A stretch of 38,311 nucleotides of DNA from Clostridia bacterium (GTDB taxonomy: Bacteria; Bacillota; Clostridia; Christensenellales; CAG-917): positions 17,009 to 55,319 of the forward strand of contig JAQUST010000008.1 in the NCBI GenBank assembly GCA_028710495.1. The letters run 5' to 3'. A program made the translations under genes and the position numbers. The first letter of the stretch is position 1. Each line of letters opens with the position of its first letter. The notes under the pieces are model-generated. The model did not search any database. It had not been told where the DNA came from and saw nothing but the letters and a program-made list of their open reading frames with translations. Shown here piece after piece: positions 10,075 through 19,644 of the stretch.

Positions 10075-10103
10075 TTGACTTTTGGCACAATAAGACATAG
10101 ACT
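10075..10103 (+). promoter_or_regulatory. Sigma-A-type promoter of the heat-shock operon
   Basis: TTGACT (10075-10080), 17-nt spacer, TAGACT (10098-10103), directly upstream of CIRCE. Confidence 0.65.
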
Positions 10104-10104
10104 G

Positions 10105-10131
10105 TTAGCAGTCGATGAGATTGAGTGCCAA
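10105..10131 (+). promoter_or_regulatory. CIRCE operator (HrcA binding site)
   Basis: TTAGCAGTC-N9-GAGTGCCAA, matches TTAGCACTC-N9-GAGTGCTAA with one change per arm. Confidence 0.93.
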
Positions 10132-10211
10132 CAAGTGCTAACTTAAAATATCGTAATTGTTGCCTCAACAAGCGGAACGTATGCGGCGAATTCGTAAAAG
10201 GAGTGACCATT

Positions 10212-11381
10212 ATGGCAAAGAAAGAACTTTCGGAAAGAAAACAAAAAATATTGACAGCTTTGGTCGATGATTATATTATGTCGGCTGAACCTGTTTCGTC
10301 AAAAGATATACAGTCAAAATATATGCCTGAAGTCAGCTCCGCAACAATTCGAAGCGAGCTTTCAGCGCTTGAGGAAATGGGGTTTATTGAACAACCGCAC
10401 ACCTCGGCGGGCAGAGTACCTCTTCCTGAAGCATATCGACATTACGTTGAAAAGTTTATGGACAGAAGCAATTTGTCTTCAACAGATGTTGACTTCATAA
10501 GACAGCGTTTTCAAAATTCGCTGGGTAATGTGAGAACTTTGTCAGCAGAAGCTGCAAAGATAATCAGTGACACGACAAACTATACATCAATATTTGTGGG
10601 ACAAAATCAGAACACTATTTCTATTCAAGAAGTAAAACTTGTTCCAATGTCAAACAAAAAAGCTGTTGTGCTTGTGTTGACTGATGGCGGAATGCTCGCA
10701 GACAAAACTATAGACATTCCCGAGAGTGCAACACTAGAAGGTGTTGAAACGGCATCAAGAATTTTGAATAAAGTTTTTTCTGGCAAATGTTTGACTGATA
10801 TAGAAAGATTTCCTGCAGAAATTGAAACGGAACTAAAGGATTTTCAATCTATATTCAATGAAGTTCTTACAGTTCTAAAAAGTTATTGTGCAGAGAATGG
10901 ACAATCCGTATTTGTTGAGGGTGCACTAAAAATTCTTGATTATCCCGAGTACACAAACAAGGGAGATGCAAAGAAGTTTTTGCAAGTTATATCTGATGAT
11001 AAATGTGTTGCAGAACTTGTGAATTCAGGAAACCACGATATTGAATATTCAATCAAAATCGGAAGAGATGCCGAAGGTGGAATAGATAATTGCGCAATAG
11101 TTACTGCTGAATACAAAATCAACGGGCAGTTGCTCGGACAAGCTGGAGTTATTGGTCCTGAAAGAATGGACTATAAGAGAGTTCTCAGTGTGTTGGAATG
11201 CATAAGACAATCATTGACAACTGTTATGAATGATAAAAAGACTACAGCCAAGAATAATACTAACAAAAACAAAAATGATTTCGCAAAAGATGAAAATGAT
11301 GTAAATGGAGACAACGGCGAAAACTTTTCTGAAAATAAAGAAGAATATGTAGACGGAAGCGACAGCAACAAGGAGGATTAA
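10212..11381 (+). CDS. hrcA: Heat-inducible transcription repressor HrcA
   Basis: KKELSERKQKILTALVDDYIMSAEPVSS..., SSATIRSELSALEEMGFIEQPHTSAGRVP; start at ATG 10212 after aaaaggagtg is preferred over track start 10125. Confidence 0.95.
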   Translation: MAKKELSERKQKILTALVDDYIMSAEPVSSKDIQSKYMPEVSSATIRSELSALEEMGFIEQPHTSAGRVPLPEAYRHYVEKFMDRSNLSSTDVDFIRQRFQNSLGNVRTLSAEAAKIISDTTNYTSIFVGQNQNTISIQEVKLVPMSNKKAVVLVLTDGGMLADKTIDIPESATLEGVETASRILNKVFSGKCLTDIERFPAEIETELKDFQSIFNEVLTVLKSYCAENGQSVFVEGALKILDYPEYTNKGDAKKFLQVISDDKCVAELVNSGNHDIEYSIKIGRDAEGGIDNCAIVTAEYKINGQLLGQAGVIGPERMDYKRVLSVLECIRQSLTTVMNDKKTTAKNNTNKNKNDFAKDENDVNGDNGENFSENKEEYVDGSDSNKED

Positions 11382-11382
11382 T

Positions 11383-11946
11383 ATGGCTGAGAACAAAAAG
11401 AAAAATGCAGCTCAAACAGAAAAAGATAATAAAGTAGAAAACGCAGAAAGCAATAAAGTTGAGGGTGCTGTAAAAGAAGAAATGACGCAAGAAGAATATA
11501 TAGAATTTTTGGAAGGCGAACTAGGGAAAAATATTGCAATTGCTGATGAATGTAAAAGTTCTGCGCAAAGATTGAGAGCGGATTTTGAAAATTATAAAAA
11601 ACGCAACGCGTCACTATCTATTGAAAGCAAACAACAAGGTGAGGCACTGGTTTTGGAAGAACTGCTTCCTGCACTCGACAGTTGCGCGAGAGCCAAAACA
11701 ATGATAACAGATAAATCTGCATTAGAAGGTTTTGTTCTTTTGGAACAACAGTTGTTTGAAGTCCTTGAGAAGTTCGATGTTAAGGAAATTGATGCGATAG
11801 GCAAAGATTTTGATGCAAAGTTTATGAATGCAGTTCTCCGCGAGGTAAATGCAGAAATGGAAGGAAAGGTCATAGAAGTCTTTACAAAAGGCTATATGAT
11901 TGGCGGTAAAGTGCTTAGATACGCGGTTGTGAAAGTCGGTTGTTAA
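11383..11946 (+). CDS. grpE: Nucleotide exchange factor GrpE
   Basis: LRADFENYKKRN..., FDVKEIDAIGKDFDAKFMNAVLRE...GYMIGGKVLRYAVVKVG; position between hrcA and dnaK. Confidence 0.95.
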   Translation: MAENKKKNAAQTEKDNKVENAESNKVEGAVKEEMTQEEYIEFLEGELGKNIAIADECKSSAQRLRADFENYKKRNASLSIESKQQGEALVLEELLPALDSCARAKTMITDKSALEGFVLLEQQLFEVLEKFDVKEIDAIGKDFDAKFMNAVLREVNAEMEGKVIEVFTKGYMIGGKVLRYAVVKVGC

Positions 11947-12048
11947 TACGATAACTTCAGCTAAATTGCGTAAAATAAGCTATAAACGAAATCAATCTGA
12001 GAATTCAGAAAGATATAAATAAAACAAATTTTTTCATAAAGGAGGACG

Positions 12049-12075
12049 ATGAACATATTAGGTTCATCAAAGTAG
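12049..12075 (+). CDS. Putative 8-codon upstream ORF (MNILGSSK) immediately 5' of dnaK
   Basis: AAAGGAGG directly upstream of ATG 12049; TAG at 12073-12075, one nt before the dnaK ATG at 12077. Confidence 0.4.
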   Translation: MNILGSSK

Positions 12076-12076
12076 T

Positions 12077-13963
12077 ATGGGAAAAATAATAGGAATTGAT
12101 TTAGGAACAACAAACTCATGTGTAGCAGTTATGGAAGGCGGCGAAGCAGTCGTTATCCCAAATGCTGAAGGAATGAGAACAACACCATCTGTTGTGGCAT
12201 TCACAAAAGACGGAGAAAGATTGGTTGGCGATGTTGCAAAGCGTCAAGCGGTTGCAAATCCTGATCATACAATCATCTCTATCAAGAGAGATATGGGAAC
12301 AACAAAGAAAGTAAAAATAGAGTCAAAGGAATATACTCCACAAGAAATTTCTGCAATGATTTTGACAAAACTTAAAGAAGATGCAGAAAAATATCTTGGT
12401 CAAAAGGTTACTCAAGCAGTTATAACTGTTCCTGCGTACTTCAGCGACAGTCAGCGTCAAGCAACAAAGGATGCTGGAAAGATTGCAGGACTCGATGTTT
12501 TGCGTATTATCAATGAACCGACAGCAGCATCACTTGCTTACGGGATTGATAAGGACGAAAATAAAGCTCAAAAAGTTTTGATTTTTGACTTGGGCGGTGG
12601 AACATTCGATGTGTCATTGCTTGAACTTGGTGACGGAGTGTTTGAAGTTTTGGCAACCAGCGGTAACAATCGTTTGGGCGGTGATGACTTCGACCAAAGA
12701 ATTATAGATTATGTTGTGAGTGAATTCAAGTCGAAAGAAAAGATTGACCTTTCAACTGACAAAATGGCTTTGCAACGCATCAAGGAAGCTTCAGAAAAGG
12801 CGAAGATTGACCTTTCAGGAGTCACAAAGACAAAAATTAACCTTCCATTCATTGCAATGGCAAACGGTCAACCACTTCATATTGATATGGAATTGTCACG
12901 TGCAAAATTTGATCAGTTGACAGAGGACCTTGTTCAGAAGACAGTCACTCCAACACAACAAGCAGTCAAAGATGCAGGACTTTCTTACAATGATATCGCA
13001 AAAGTTATTTTGGTTGGTGGTTCAACCCGTATTCCGGCAGTCTATGAGGCTATCAAGAAACTTACAGGCAAAGAACCTTACAAAGGAATCAACCCTGATG
13101 AATGTGTCGCAATCGGCGCAGCAATTCAAGGCGGTGTGCTTGGCGGCGAAGTCAAAGATATGCTTTTGTTGGATGTCACACCATTGTCACTAGGTATCGA
13201 AACAATGGGCGGAGTGTTTACAAAGCTTATTGACAGAAACACCACAATACCGACCACAAAGTCGCAAATATTCTCAACAGCAGCGGATCATCAACCAGCA
13301 GTTGATGTGCATGTATTGCAAGGTGAAAGAAAGTTTGCTAAAGACAACAAAACTCTTGGTAGATTTGAATTGACAGGAATTGCTCCTGCACCAAGAGGCG
13401 TACCGCAAATCGAAGTTACATTTGATATCGATGCGAATGGTATTGTTTCAGTCAAAGCAGTTGACAAGGGCACAAACAAGTCACAAAGCATAACAATCAC
13501 CGCATCATCAAATCTTTCCGATAAAGACATTCAAGATGCAATCAAAGAAGCCGAGAAATATGCAGAAGAAGACCAAAAGCGCAAGGACTTGGTTGATGCA
13601 AAGAACGGTGCAGAACAACTTATATTTGCTATGGACAAATTTGTTATCGAAAGCGGCGACAAGCTCGAAGCTGATGATAAAGCAAAAGTTGAAGAAGCAG
13701 TAAAAGATGCAAAAGAAGCTCTTGAAAAAGCCGAAACTCAAGATGATATAAAATCACTTGTAGAAAAGATGAGCAAAATAACCGACCCAATCTTCAGCAA
13801 ATTCTATCAAGAAAACCCTGATGTGGCAGCTGCTGCAGGCGCAAATCCAAACGCTGGTACAAATCCAAACGGTGGAGCAAATGCCGGAGCATCTGGCGGA
13901 TGTGATAATTGTGGAAACGACGGCTGTGACACAGCTCCTCCAGAAGGTGGTTGGGAAGACTAA
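12077..13963 (+). CDS. dnaK: Molecular chaperone DnaK (Hsp70)
   Basis: [57 protein letters not shown]. Confidence 0.98.
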   Translation: MGKIIGIDLGTTNSCVAVMEGGEAVVIPNAEGMRTTPSVVAFTKDGERLVGDVAKRQAVANPDHTIISIKRDMGTTKKVKIESKEYTPQEISAMILTKLKEDAEKYLGQKVTQAVITVPAYFSDSQRQATKDAGKIAGLDVLRIINEPTAASLAYGIDKDENKAQKVLIFDLGGGTFDVSLLELGDGVFEVLATSGNNRLGGDDFDQRIIDYVVSEFKSKEKIDLSTDKMALQRIKEASEKAKIDLSGVTKTKINLPFIAMANGQPLHIDMELSRAKFDQLTEDLVQKTVTPTQQAVKDAGLSYNDIAKVILVGGSTRIPAVYEAIKKLTGKEPYKGINPDECVAIGAAIQGGVLGGEVKDMLLLDVTPLSLGIETMGGVFTKLIDRNTTIPTTKSQIFSTAADHQPAVDVHVLQGERKFAKDNKTLGRFELTGIAPAPRGVPQIEVTFDIDANGIVSVKAVDKGTNKSQSITITASSNLSDKDIQDAIKEAEKYAEEDQKRKDLVDAKNGAEQLIFAMDKFVIESGDKLEADDKAKVEEAVKDAKEALEKAETQDDIKSLVEKMSKITDPIFSKFYQENPDVAAAAGANPNAGTNPNGGANAGASGGCDNCGNDGCDTAPPEGGWED

Positions 13964-14016
13964 TTCATTTGTTAGATAAGCATATAATGAATTATGTGAT
14001 AAATTGCAGTCAAAAA

Positions 14017-14256
14017 AGCAAAAGGCTTAACGCAAGCTAAAAGCTTGATAAGAGCAAAATGCTTAACACAAGCATAAAACTTGAACAGAGCAAACGCATA
14101 TACAAAGCAAAATCTGTTAGCGCATGAGTTATAGTAAAAAACTTATAGAATAGCAGAGGACTTATATAATGCTAATAGCTTAGTAAATGCAAAGGCTTGT
14201 AAAAGCAAAAAGCTTGAAAAGCAAAAAGCTTGAAAAGAGTAAAAGGCTTAAAAAAC
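14017..14256 (+). repeat. Degenerate ~18-bp tandem array in the dnaK-dnaJ spacer
   Basis: Consecutive units agcaaaaggcttaacgca / agctaaaagcttgataag / agcaaaatgcttaacaca / agcataaaacttgaacag / ..., ending with 16-nt agcaaaaagcttgaaa twice. Confidence 0.8.
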
Positions 14257-14492
14257 AAATTTATCACAAAACTAAATTGTTATAACTCCAAGGTTATATT
14301 TGGTAAGTCACTTGCTGTCCATTATTTTGGACAGCATTAGTGGCGTTAAGGGAACAGACAATAACTTAAATTTTTCAGAAACTGAATGGATGTTCTAAAA
14401 GAAAAATTCTTACGGAAATATCGTTTGCTTTGGAATAAAAAATAGAGGATATTTATAAAAATCCTCAGTAAAAACATAGGAAAGGCGTACAT

Positions 14493-15653
14493 ATGGCAGA
14501 AAAAGATTACTACAAGTTATTAGGTGTTGAAAAGGGCGCAACTGCCGATGAGTTGAAGTCCGCTTACCGCAAGATGGCAAAAAAGTACCATCCTGATACT
14601 TTGTCAAGCTCAAGTGCCGACGACAAGAAAACCGCTGAAACGAAATTCAAAGAAATAAACCACGCGTATGATATTTTGTCTGATCCTCAAAAACGCGAAA
14701 CTTATGACCGCTTTGGAGATGAAAACGCTGGTGGAATGGGCGGTGCAGGAGGTTTTGGAGGATTTAGCCAAGGCTTTAGCGGAGCAAGTAGCGTTGATTT
14801 TGACGATATTTTGTCTTCTATTTTTTCTGGTTTTGGCGGAATGGGCGGGCAGACAAGAAGCAGCTCAAAACAAAATATTGCGCAACGCGGGCAAGATTTG
14901 CTTGTCGGACTTTCGATAAGTTTTGAAGAAGCCGCATTTGGCGCTGAAAAAACTGTGAATGTCCGTCGTGTTGAAAATTGTCCAAGTTGTAAAGGAACAG
15001 GCGCAAAAAACGGTACGTCTTTCAAAACTTGTTCAGCTTGCAATGGCACTGGTAAAGTGCAGACAATACAGCGCACTCCGTTTGGTCAGTTTTCTTCAGT
15101 TGTTCCTTGTCCGACTTGCAAGGGTCGTGGCAAGATTGTTGAAGAAGTTTGCCCGGTTTGTCAAGGAAATGCAAGACGCGAATATACGCGTGACGTCAAG
15201 GTTAATATTCCTGCAGGCATCGACAATGACCAACGCATAAATTATTCGGGCGAAGGCGGAGCTGGAATCAATGGCGGAGAGAATGGAAATCTTATAGTAC
15301 AAATAAAAGTTCGTCCGCATAAACTCTTCAAAAGAAACATAAACGATATGTTTATTGAAATCCCTATCACTATGATGGATGCAACATTGGGGTGTGTTAT
15401 TTCAGTTCCAACTTTGACAAAGCCGACAGAGCTTGATATTCCAGCGGGAACGCAAACAGGAACTGAATTCAAAATCAAAGGTCAGGGTATCAAATATATT
15501 CGCAAAAACACTTATGGAGATTTGTATGTGACTATCACTGTTGAGGTGCCGAAAAGCATTTCGAGAGAACAAAAAGATTTATTGAAGAAACTTCAATCCT
15601 CAGTCGATGTCAAACAATTTCCAAAGCAAAAAGAGTATAAGGACAAACTGTAA
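14493..15653 (+). CDS. dnaJ: Chaperone DnaJ
   Basis: J domain with HPD (KYHPDT), G/F region, four Cys motifs CPSCKGTG / CSACNGTG / CPTCKGRG / CPVCQGNA. Confidence 0.97.
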   Translation: MAEKDYYKLLGVEKGATADELKSAYRKMAKKYHPDTLSSSSADDKKTAETKFKEINHAYDILSDPQKRETYDRFGDENAGGMGGAGGFGGFSQGFSGASSVDFDDILSSIFSGFGGMGGQTRSSSKQNIAQRGQDLLVGLSISFEEAAFGAEKTVNVRRVENCPSCKGTGAKNGTSFKTCSACNGTGKVQTIQRTPFGQFSSVVPCPTCKGRGKIVEEVCPVCQGNARREYTRDVKVNIPAGIDNDQRINYSGEGGAGINGGENGNLIVQIKVRPHKLFKRNINDMFIEIPITMMDATLGCVISVPTLTKPTELDIPAGTQTGTEFKIKGQGIKYIRKNTYGDLYVTITVEVPKSISREQKDLLKKLQSSVDVKQFPKQKEYKDKL

Positions 15654-15859
15654 ATTATTTTGCCTAAAATATTAGCGATAATCTGTCAAAAGGTCTATAA
15701 TAAATCTTAGTAATGGTCTTTCAACAAGTGCTCAGCTTATTTGACTAATGAAGTCAAAGTATGCTACATAATTAGTAGAAGACAACTAGCAAAACATAAG
15801 CATTAAACAAAAGTAGATAGAAATGATATGGATTTTAACTAATTTTGAAAAGGAAAATA

Positions 15860-16756
15860 ATGAAATATACAGAAATTCAAATTGAAACAACACATTCCGA
15901 GATAGACTTGGTATCAGACGCAATGTTCAGCGCAGGTGCTGAAGGCGTTGAGATAATCGACAGCGAGGATGTTAAAGATATTTTGGCAGACAAAAGCACC
16001 TGGGACTATGTTGACAATAGTTTGCTAAAAACATCTGATAAAGCAACCGCGAAAACAGTTGTTGATTTCGAAAATAAAGAATTCATAAACAAATTGAGCG
16101 ATGAGCTAAAATTTTTGAATATAAAAAACTGTTCGATTTCTACCAAAGTTATCAATGGAGAAGATTGGGAAAATGAGTGGAAAAAGTATTTTAATCCTAT
16201 TAAAACTCATGGTATCACAGTTGTGCCAAGCTGGATTGATTATCAACAAGGCAAAAATGAAAAAATAATCAAGATAGACCCCGGAATGGCATTCGGAACA
16301 GGCGAACACGCTACAACTAGAATGTGTCTTGAAATGATGAACCCAAAAGGCAAATCAGTTATGGATATCGGATGTGGAAGCGGTATTTTGGGAATATCAT
16401 CAGCGATATTGGGTGCTACTTCAGTTTATATGTGTGATTTGGACTCTAAAGCAGTAGAGTTTTCAAAACGGAACGCTGAGGCAAATAATGTTGAATGTGT
16501 GATAGAGTGCGCCGACTTACTTGAAAAAAGTGATATGAAGGCTGACTTGATTTTTGCTAATATCACTGCTGATATTTTAATCAGACTGTCAAAATCCATA
16601 ATAGACCATTTGAACGATGGCGGAGAGATAATACTTTCAGGTATTATTGATTTAAGAGAACTAGAAGTCAAAGACGCTTACGAGGCTTTAGGGCTCAGAG
16701 TTATTGAACGAAGAGCGAAAAGCGATTGGAGAGGGTACAAACTTAAATGGAATTAA
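15860..16756 (+). CDS. prmA: Ribosomal protein L11 methyltransferase
   Basis: DPGMAFGTGEHATTRMCLEMM, MDIGCGSGILGI, IFANITADIL; start at ATG 15860 after aaaaggaaaat preferred over 15845. Confidence 0.95.
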   Translation: MKYTEIQIETTHSEIDLVSDAMFSAGAEGVEIIDSEDVKDILADKSTWDYVDNSLLKTSDKATAKTVVDFENKEFINKLSDELKFLNIKNCSISTKVINGEDWENEWKKYFNPIKTHGITVVPSWIDYQQGKNEKIIKIDPGMAFGTGEHATTRMCLEMMNPKGKSVMDIGCGSGILGISSAILGATSVYMCDLDSKAVEFSKRNAEANNVECVIECADLLEKSDMKADLIFANITADILIRLSKSIIDHLNDGGEIILSGIIDLRELEVKDAYEALGLRVIERRAKSDWRGYKLKWN

Positions 16757-17466
16757 GACGGTTTTTTGTTGATACTTCATATTGTTTTAATGATAAAATC
16801 ATCATTTGTGGTGAAGAGTTTTTGCATTTGAAAAATGTGCTTAGAATGAAAGTCGGCTTCAAGCTTATTGTTTGTTTGAATGACGGCTTAGACCGTTACG
16901 CTGAGATTGTTGCTATAAATCGCGATGAAGCGGAAGTAAAAGTTGAAAAAGTTGTACAGCGGGATGTAAAAAAACACAGACTTGTTTTGTATCCTGCGCT
17001 GTTGAAAAATAATAAGTTGGATTTTGTCATTCAAAAATCAGTGGAACTTGGAGTGAATGAAATTATTCCTTATACCTCTCAAAATACAAACGAAACAAAA
17101 TTTAATACTGAACGAGCAAACAAAATTGCGCTTGAGGCTGCAAAACAATGTGGCTCAGCGACTTTGACAGTAGTGAAAGCTGTTGTTGATTTTGATACGG
17201 TGTTGGCTGATTTCGGTCAGTATGATAATGTGATAATGCCATATGAAGACGAAATGCAGACTTCTTTTAGCGATGCAAATCATACGGGAAATAATCACGC
17301 AATTATTATTGGAAGTGAGGGCGGATTTACTCCTTATGAGATTGAAAAAGCAAAGAAAAACGAAGCTCAAATTGTTTCATTGGGTGAGCGCATACTTCGT
17401 GCAGACACTGCTTCAATAGTTTCTGTTGCATTATTGATGAATGAACTCGGGGAGTTGTCGCGATGA
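16747..17466 (+). CDS. rsmE: 16S rRNA (uracil1498-N3)-methyltransferase
   Basis: RRFFVD..., YTSQNTNETK, IIIGSEGGFTPYEIEKA, LGERILRADTASIV; overlaps prmA. Confidence 0.93.
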   Translation: MELRRFFVDTSYCFNDKIIICGEEFLHLKNVLRMKVGFKLIVCLNDGLDRYAEIVAINRDEAEVKVEKVVQRDVKKHRLVLYPALLKNNKLDFVIQKSVELGVNEIIPYTSQNTNETKFNTERANKIALEAAKQCGSATLTVVKAVVDFDTVLADFGQYDNVIMPYEDEMQTSFSDANHTGNNHAIIIGSEGGFTPYEIEKAKKNEAQIVSLGERILRADTASIVSVALLMNELGELSR

Positions 17467-18917
17467 AAATTGTTTCGTTTTCTTTAGGATGCAAAGTCAA
17501 TCAATATGAAAGTGATGCTCTTTTGGCAATCTTATCGCAAAAGGGATATGAAATTAGTGAAAAACTTGAGTTTGCAGATGTATATATTTTGAATACATGC
17601 GCAGTTACGGCAGAGGCGGAAAGGAAGTCAAGACAAACGATAACAAGAGTATTGGCAATAAATCCAAATGCGAAAGTTTTTGTGTGCGGTTGTGCTTCTG
17701 AAAATAATGTTGAGCCATATTTACTGCGTGAGCAAGTTGTGTATGCCAGTGGCACGGCAAAAAAAATGGCTATTTGTGATGCGATTGAAGAGTACTTAAA
17801 ATGCCAAAAAAGTAAAATTGTTTTGACAGAAAACCCAAAGTGTGATGATGATAATATTATTTATAGTAACAATATTGAAAATATTAAACAAAACAATAAT
17901 ATAGATGAAAACATTAAGCAAAATGTTGATAAAGACGAAAATATTGAAGTCAAATCATCAAATAATGATGATGAAATCAAAATTAATATTCTGAAAAATA
18001 ATAACGGAATTATTGAGTGCAAGAACTATGTCATTGATGCGGATAAAAAATTTGAGGAAATGGGGAACTCAATTTCTCCTCGCACTCGCCATTACATAAA
18101 AGTGCAGGACGGTTGCGATAATTTTTGTTCTTACTGTATAATTCCGTATTTGCGAGGAAGAGGCCGTTCGCGCTTGATTACAAATATTTTGAAAGAGGTC
18201 GAATTCGCTTCAACCCGAACAAAAGAAATAGTTTTGACAGGAATAAATCTATCTGCGTACGGCAAAGACATAGATAGTTCGCTTGCAAATTTATTGTGGG
18301 CACTCAAAGATTTTGATATAAGAATAAGACTTGGCTCGCTCGAAGTGGGTATTATTGATCGTGAATTGCTTGAGGCAACAAAAAAACTGCCCGCATTTTG
18401 CGACCATTTCCATTTATCGTTGCAATCGGGAGATGATAGAGTTTTAAAAGCGATGAATCGCCACTATAATACTGCTGAATTCAAAAAAGCAGTTGAATTA
18501 ATAAGAGAATACTACCCAAAAGCCGCAATAACGACGGATGTTATAGTTGGATTTCCAACAGAGAATGATGAGGAATTTCAAAATACAAAAGCATTTGTAA
18601 AAGATATTGAATTTGCAGATATTCACATTTTTAGTTTTTCACCGCGCGAGCGCACAGTTGCCGCAAAAATGCCACAACTTGACAGAAAATTGATTGAAGC
18701 AAGACATAAAGAACTAGAAAAGGTCAAACTTGATCTGCGCAATAACTACAATTCTAAATTTTTGAATCAACCGCAAGAAGTTTTGTTTGAAAGTAAGCAA
18801 AACGGTTATTATACCGGACATACGAAAAATTATATAACAGTATATCGTGCAGAAGCAAAACGAGGTGAAATTTCTACGGTTGTTTGTTCTGAGTTGTTCA
18901 ATGATGGAATGAAATAG
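17463..18917 (+). CDS. mtaB: tRNA t6A37 methylthiotransferase MtaB
   Basis: SLGCKVNQYES, NTCAVTAEAERKSRQTI, radical-SAM CDNFCSYCIIP, TDVIVGFPTE; ATGA overlap with rsmE. Confidence 0.93.
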   Translation: MKIVSFSLGCKVNQYESDALLAILSQKGYEISEKLEFADVYILNTCAVTAEAERKSRQTITRVLAINPNAKVFVCGCASENNVEPYLLREQVVYASGTAKKMAICDAIEEYLKCQKSKIVLTENPKCDDDNIIYSNNIENIKQNNNIDENIKQNVDKDENIEVKSSNNDDEIKINILKNNNGIIECKNYVIDADKKFEEMGNSISPRTRHYIKVQDGCDNFCSYCIIPYLRGRGRSRLITNILKEVEFASTRTKEIVLTGINLSAYGKDIDSSLANLLWALKDFDIRIRLGSLEVGIIDRELLEATKKLPAFCDHFHLSLQSGDDRVLKAMNRHYNTAEFKKAVELIREYYPKAAITTDVIVGFPTENDEEFQNTKAFVKDIEFADIHIFSFSPRERTVAAKMPQLDRKLIEARHKELEKVKLDLRNNYNSKFLNQPQEVLFESKQNGYYTGHTKNYITVYRAEAKRGEISTVVCSELFNDGMK

Positions 18918-18988
18918 TCGTTTATGGTTTTCGTATTGAAGCAAGTTTTTAGAAATATAAAATGAAAATTAAAAATAAAAAAGTAAAA

Positions 18989-19090
18989 AATCGAAAAGAA
19001 CATAAATCAATAAGCACATAAATCGAACAAGCACATAATTCGAGAAGTGCATAAATTGAATAAGTATAAAATGAAATAAGTAAAATATGG
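18989..19090 (+). repeat. Short degenerate tandem array (~17-bp unit) after mtaB
   Basis: aagcacataaatcgaac / aagcacataattcgag / aagtgcataaattgaat / aagtataaaatgaaat. Confidence 0.65.
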
Positions 19091-19299
19091 ATAATGTATA
19101 AATATATAAGGAAATATTAATATAAAAAAGATAGTATTTTATCAATAAGCATTAATCGCTCGAAATTAGAACAAAGTTATTCAAAATAAGGCACAAAATA
19201 ATTTAAAAAAAGAGACAAAGAAATAACAAATTTGCGCTAGATTTCGGCTTATATGTAAATAATTTTTTGTAATACATTTTAACCAAAGGAGAATGAAAA

Positions 19300-19644
19300 A
19301 TGGACAAAAACTGTGTTTTTTGCAGGATTATTGCAGGAGAAATACCATCACAAAAAGTTTTCGAAGATGAGGATATGCTCATCATCAAAGACATCAATCC
19401 AAATGCTCCCGTTCATCTTTTGCTATTGCCCAAAGAACATTATGCGAACATAATTGATATGACAGAAGCTCAATCACAAAATCTTGCGAGATGTATTAAG
19501 AAACTGTCAACAATAGTTGATGACTTAGGACTTGAAGATGGCTTCCGACTTGTTTCAAACAAGGGAGAAAACGGTTGCCAAAGTGTTGAACACTTGCATA
19601 TTCATATTCTTGGTGGTGAAAGACTTCCTGAAAAGTTGGCATGA
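19300..19644 (+). CDS. HIT (histidine triad) family protein
   Basis: CVFCRIIAGEIPS...; histidine triad VEHLHIHILGG. Confidence 0.96.
   Translation: MDKNCVFCRIIAGEIPSQKVFEDEDMLIIKDINPNAPVHLLLLPKEHYANIIDMTEAQSQNLARCIKKLSTIVDDLGLEDGFRLVSNKGENGCQSVEHLHIHILGGERLPEKLA

Noticed and set aside
11171-11873. Antisense ORFs in hrcA/grpE, and other short ORFs inside dnaK, dnaJ, fusA-like, gpr
   Set aside because: Shadow ORFs opposite or within well-supported conserved genes.
15150-15170. Degenerate fourth Cys motif CPVCQGNA in DnaJ (missing the usual GxG)
   Set aside because: All cysteines are retained; minor variation expected not to abolish zinc binding.
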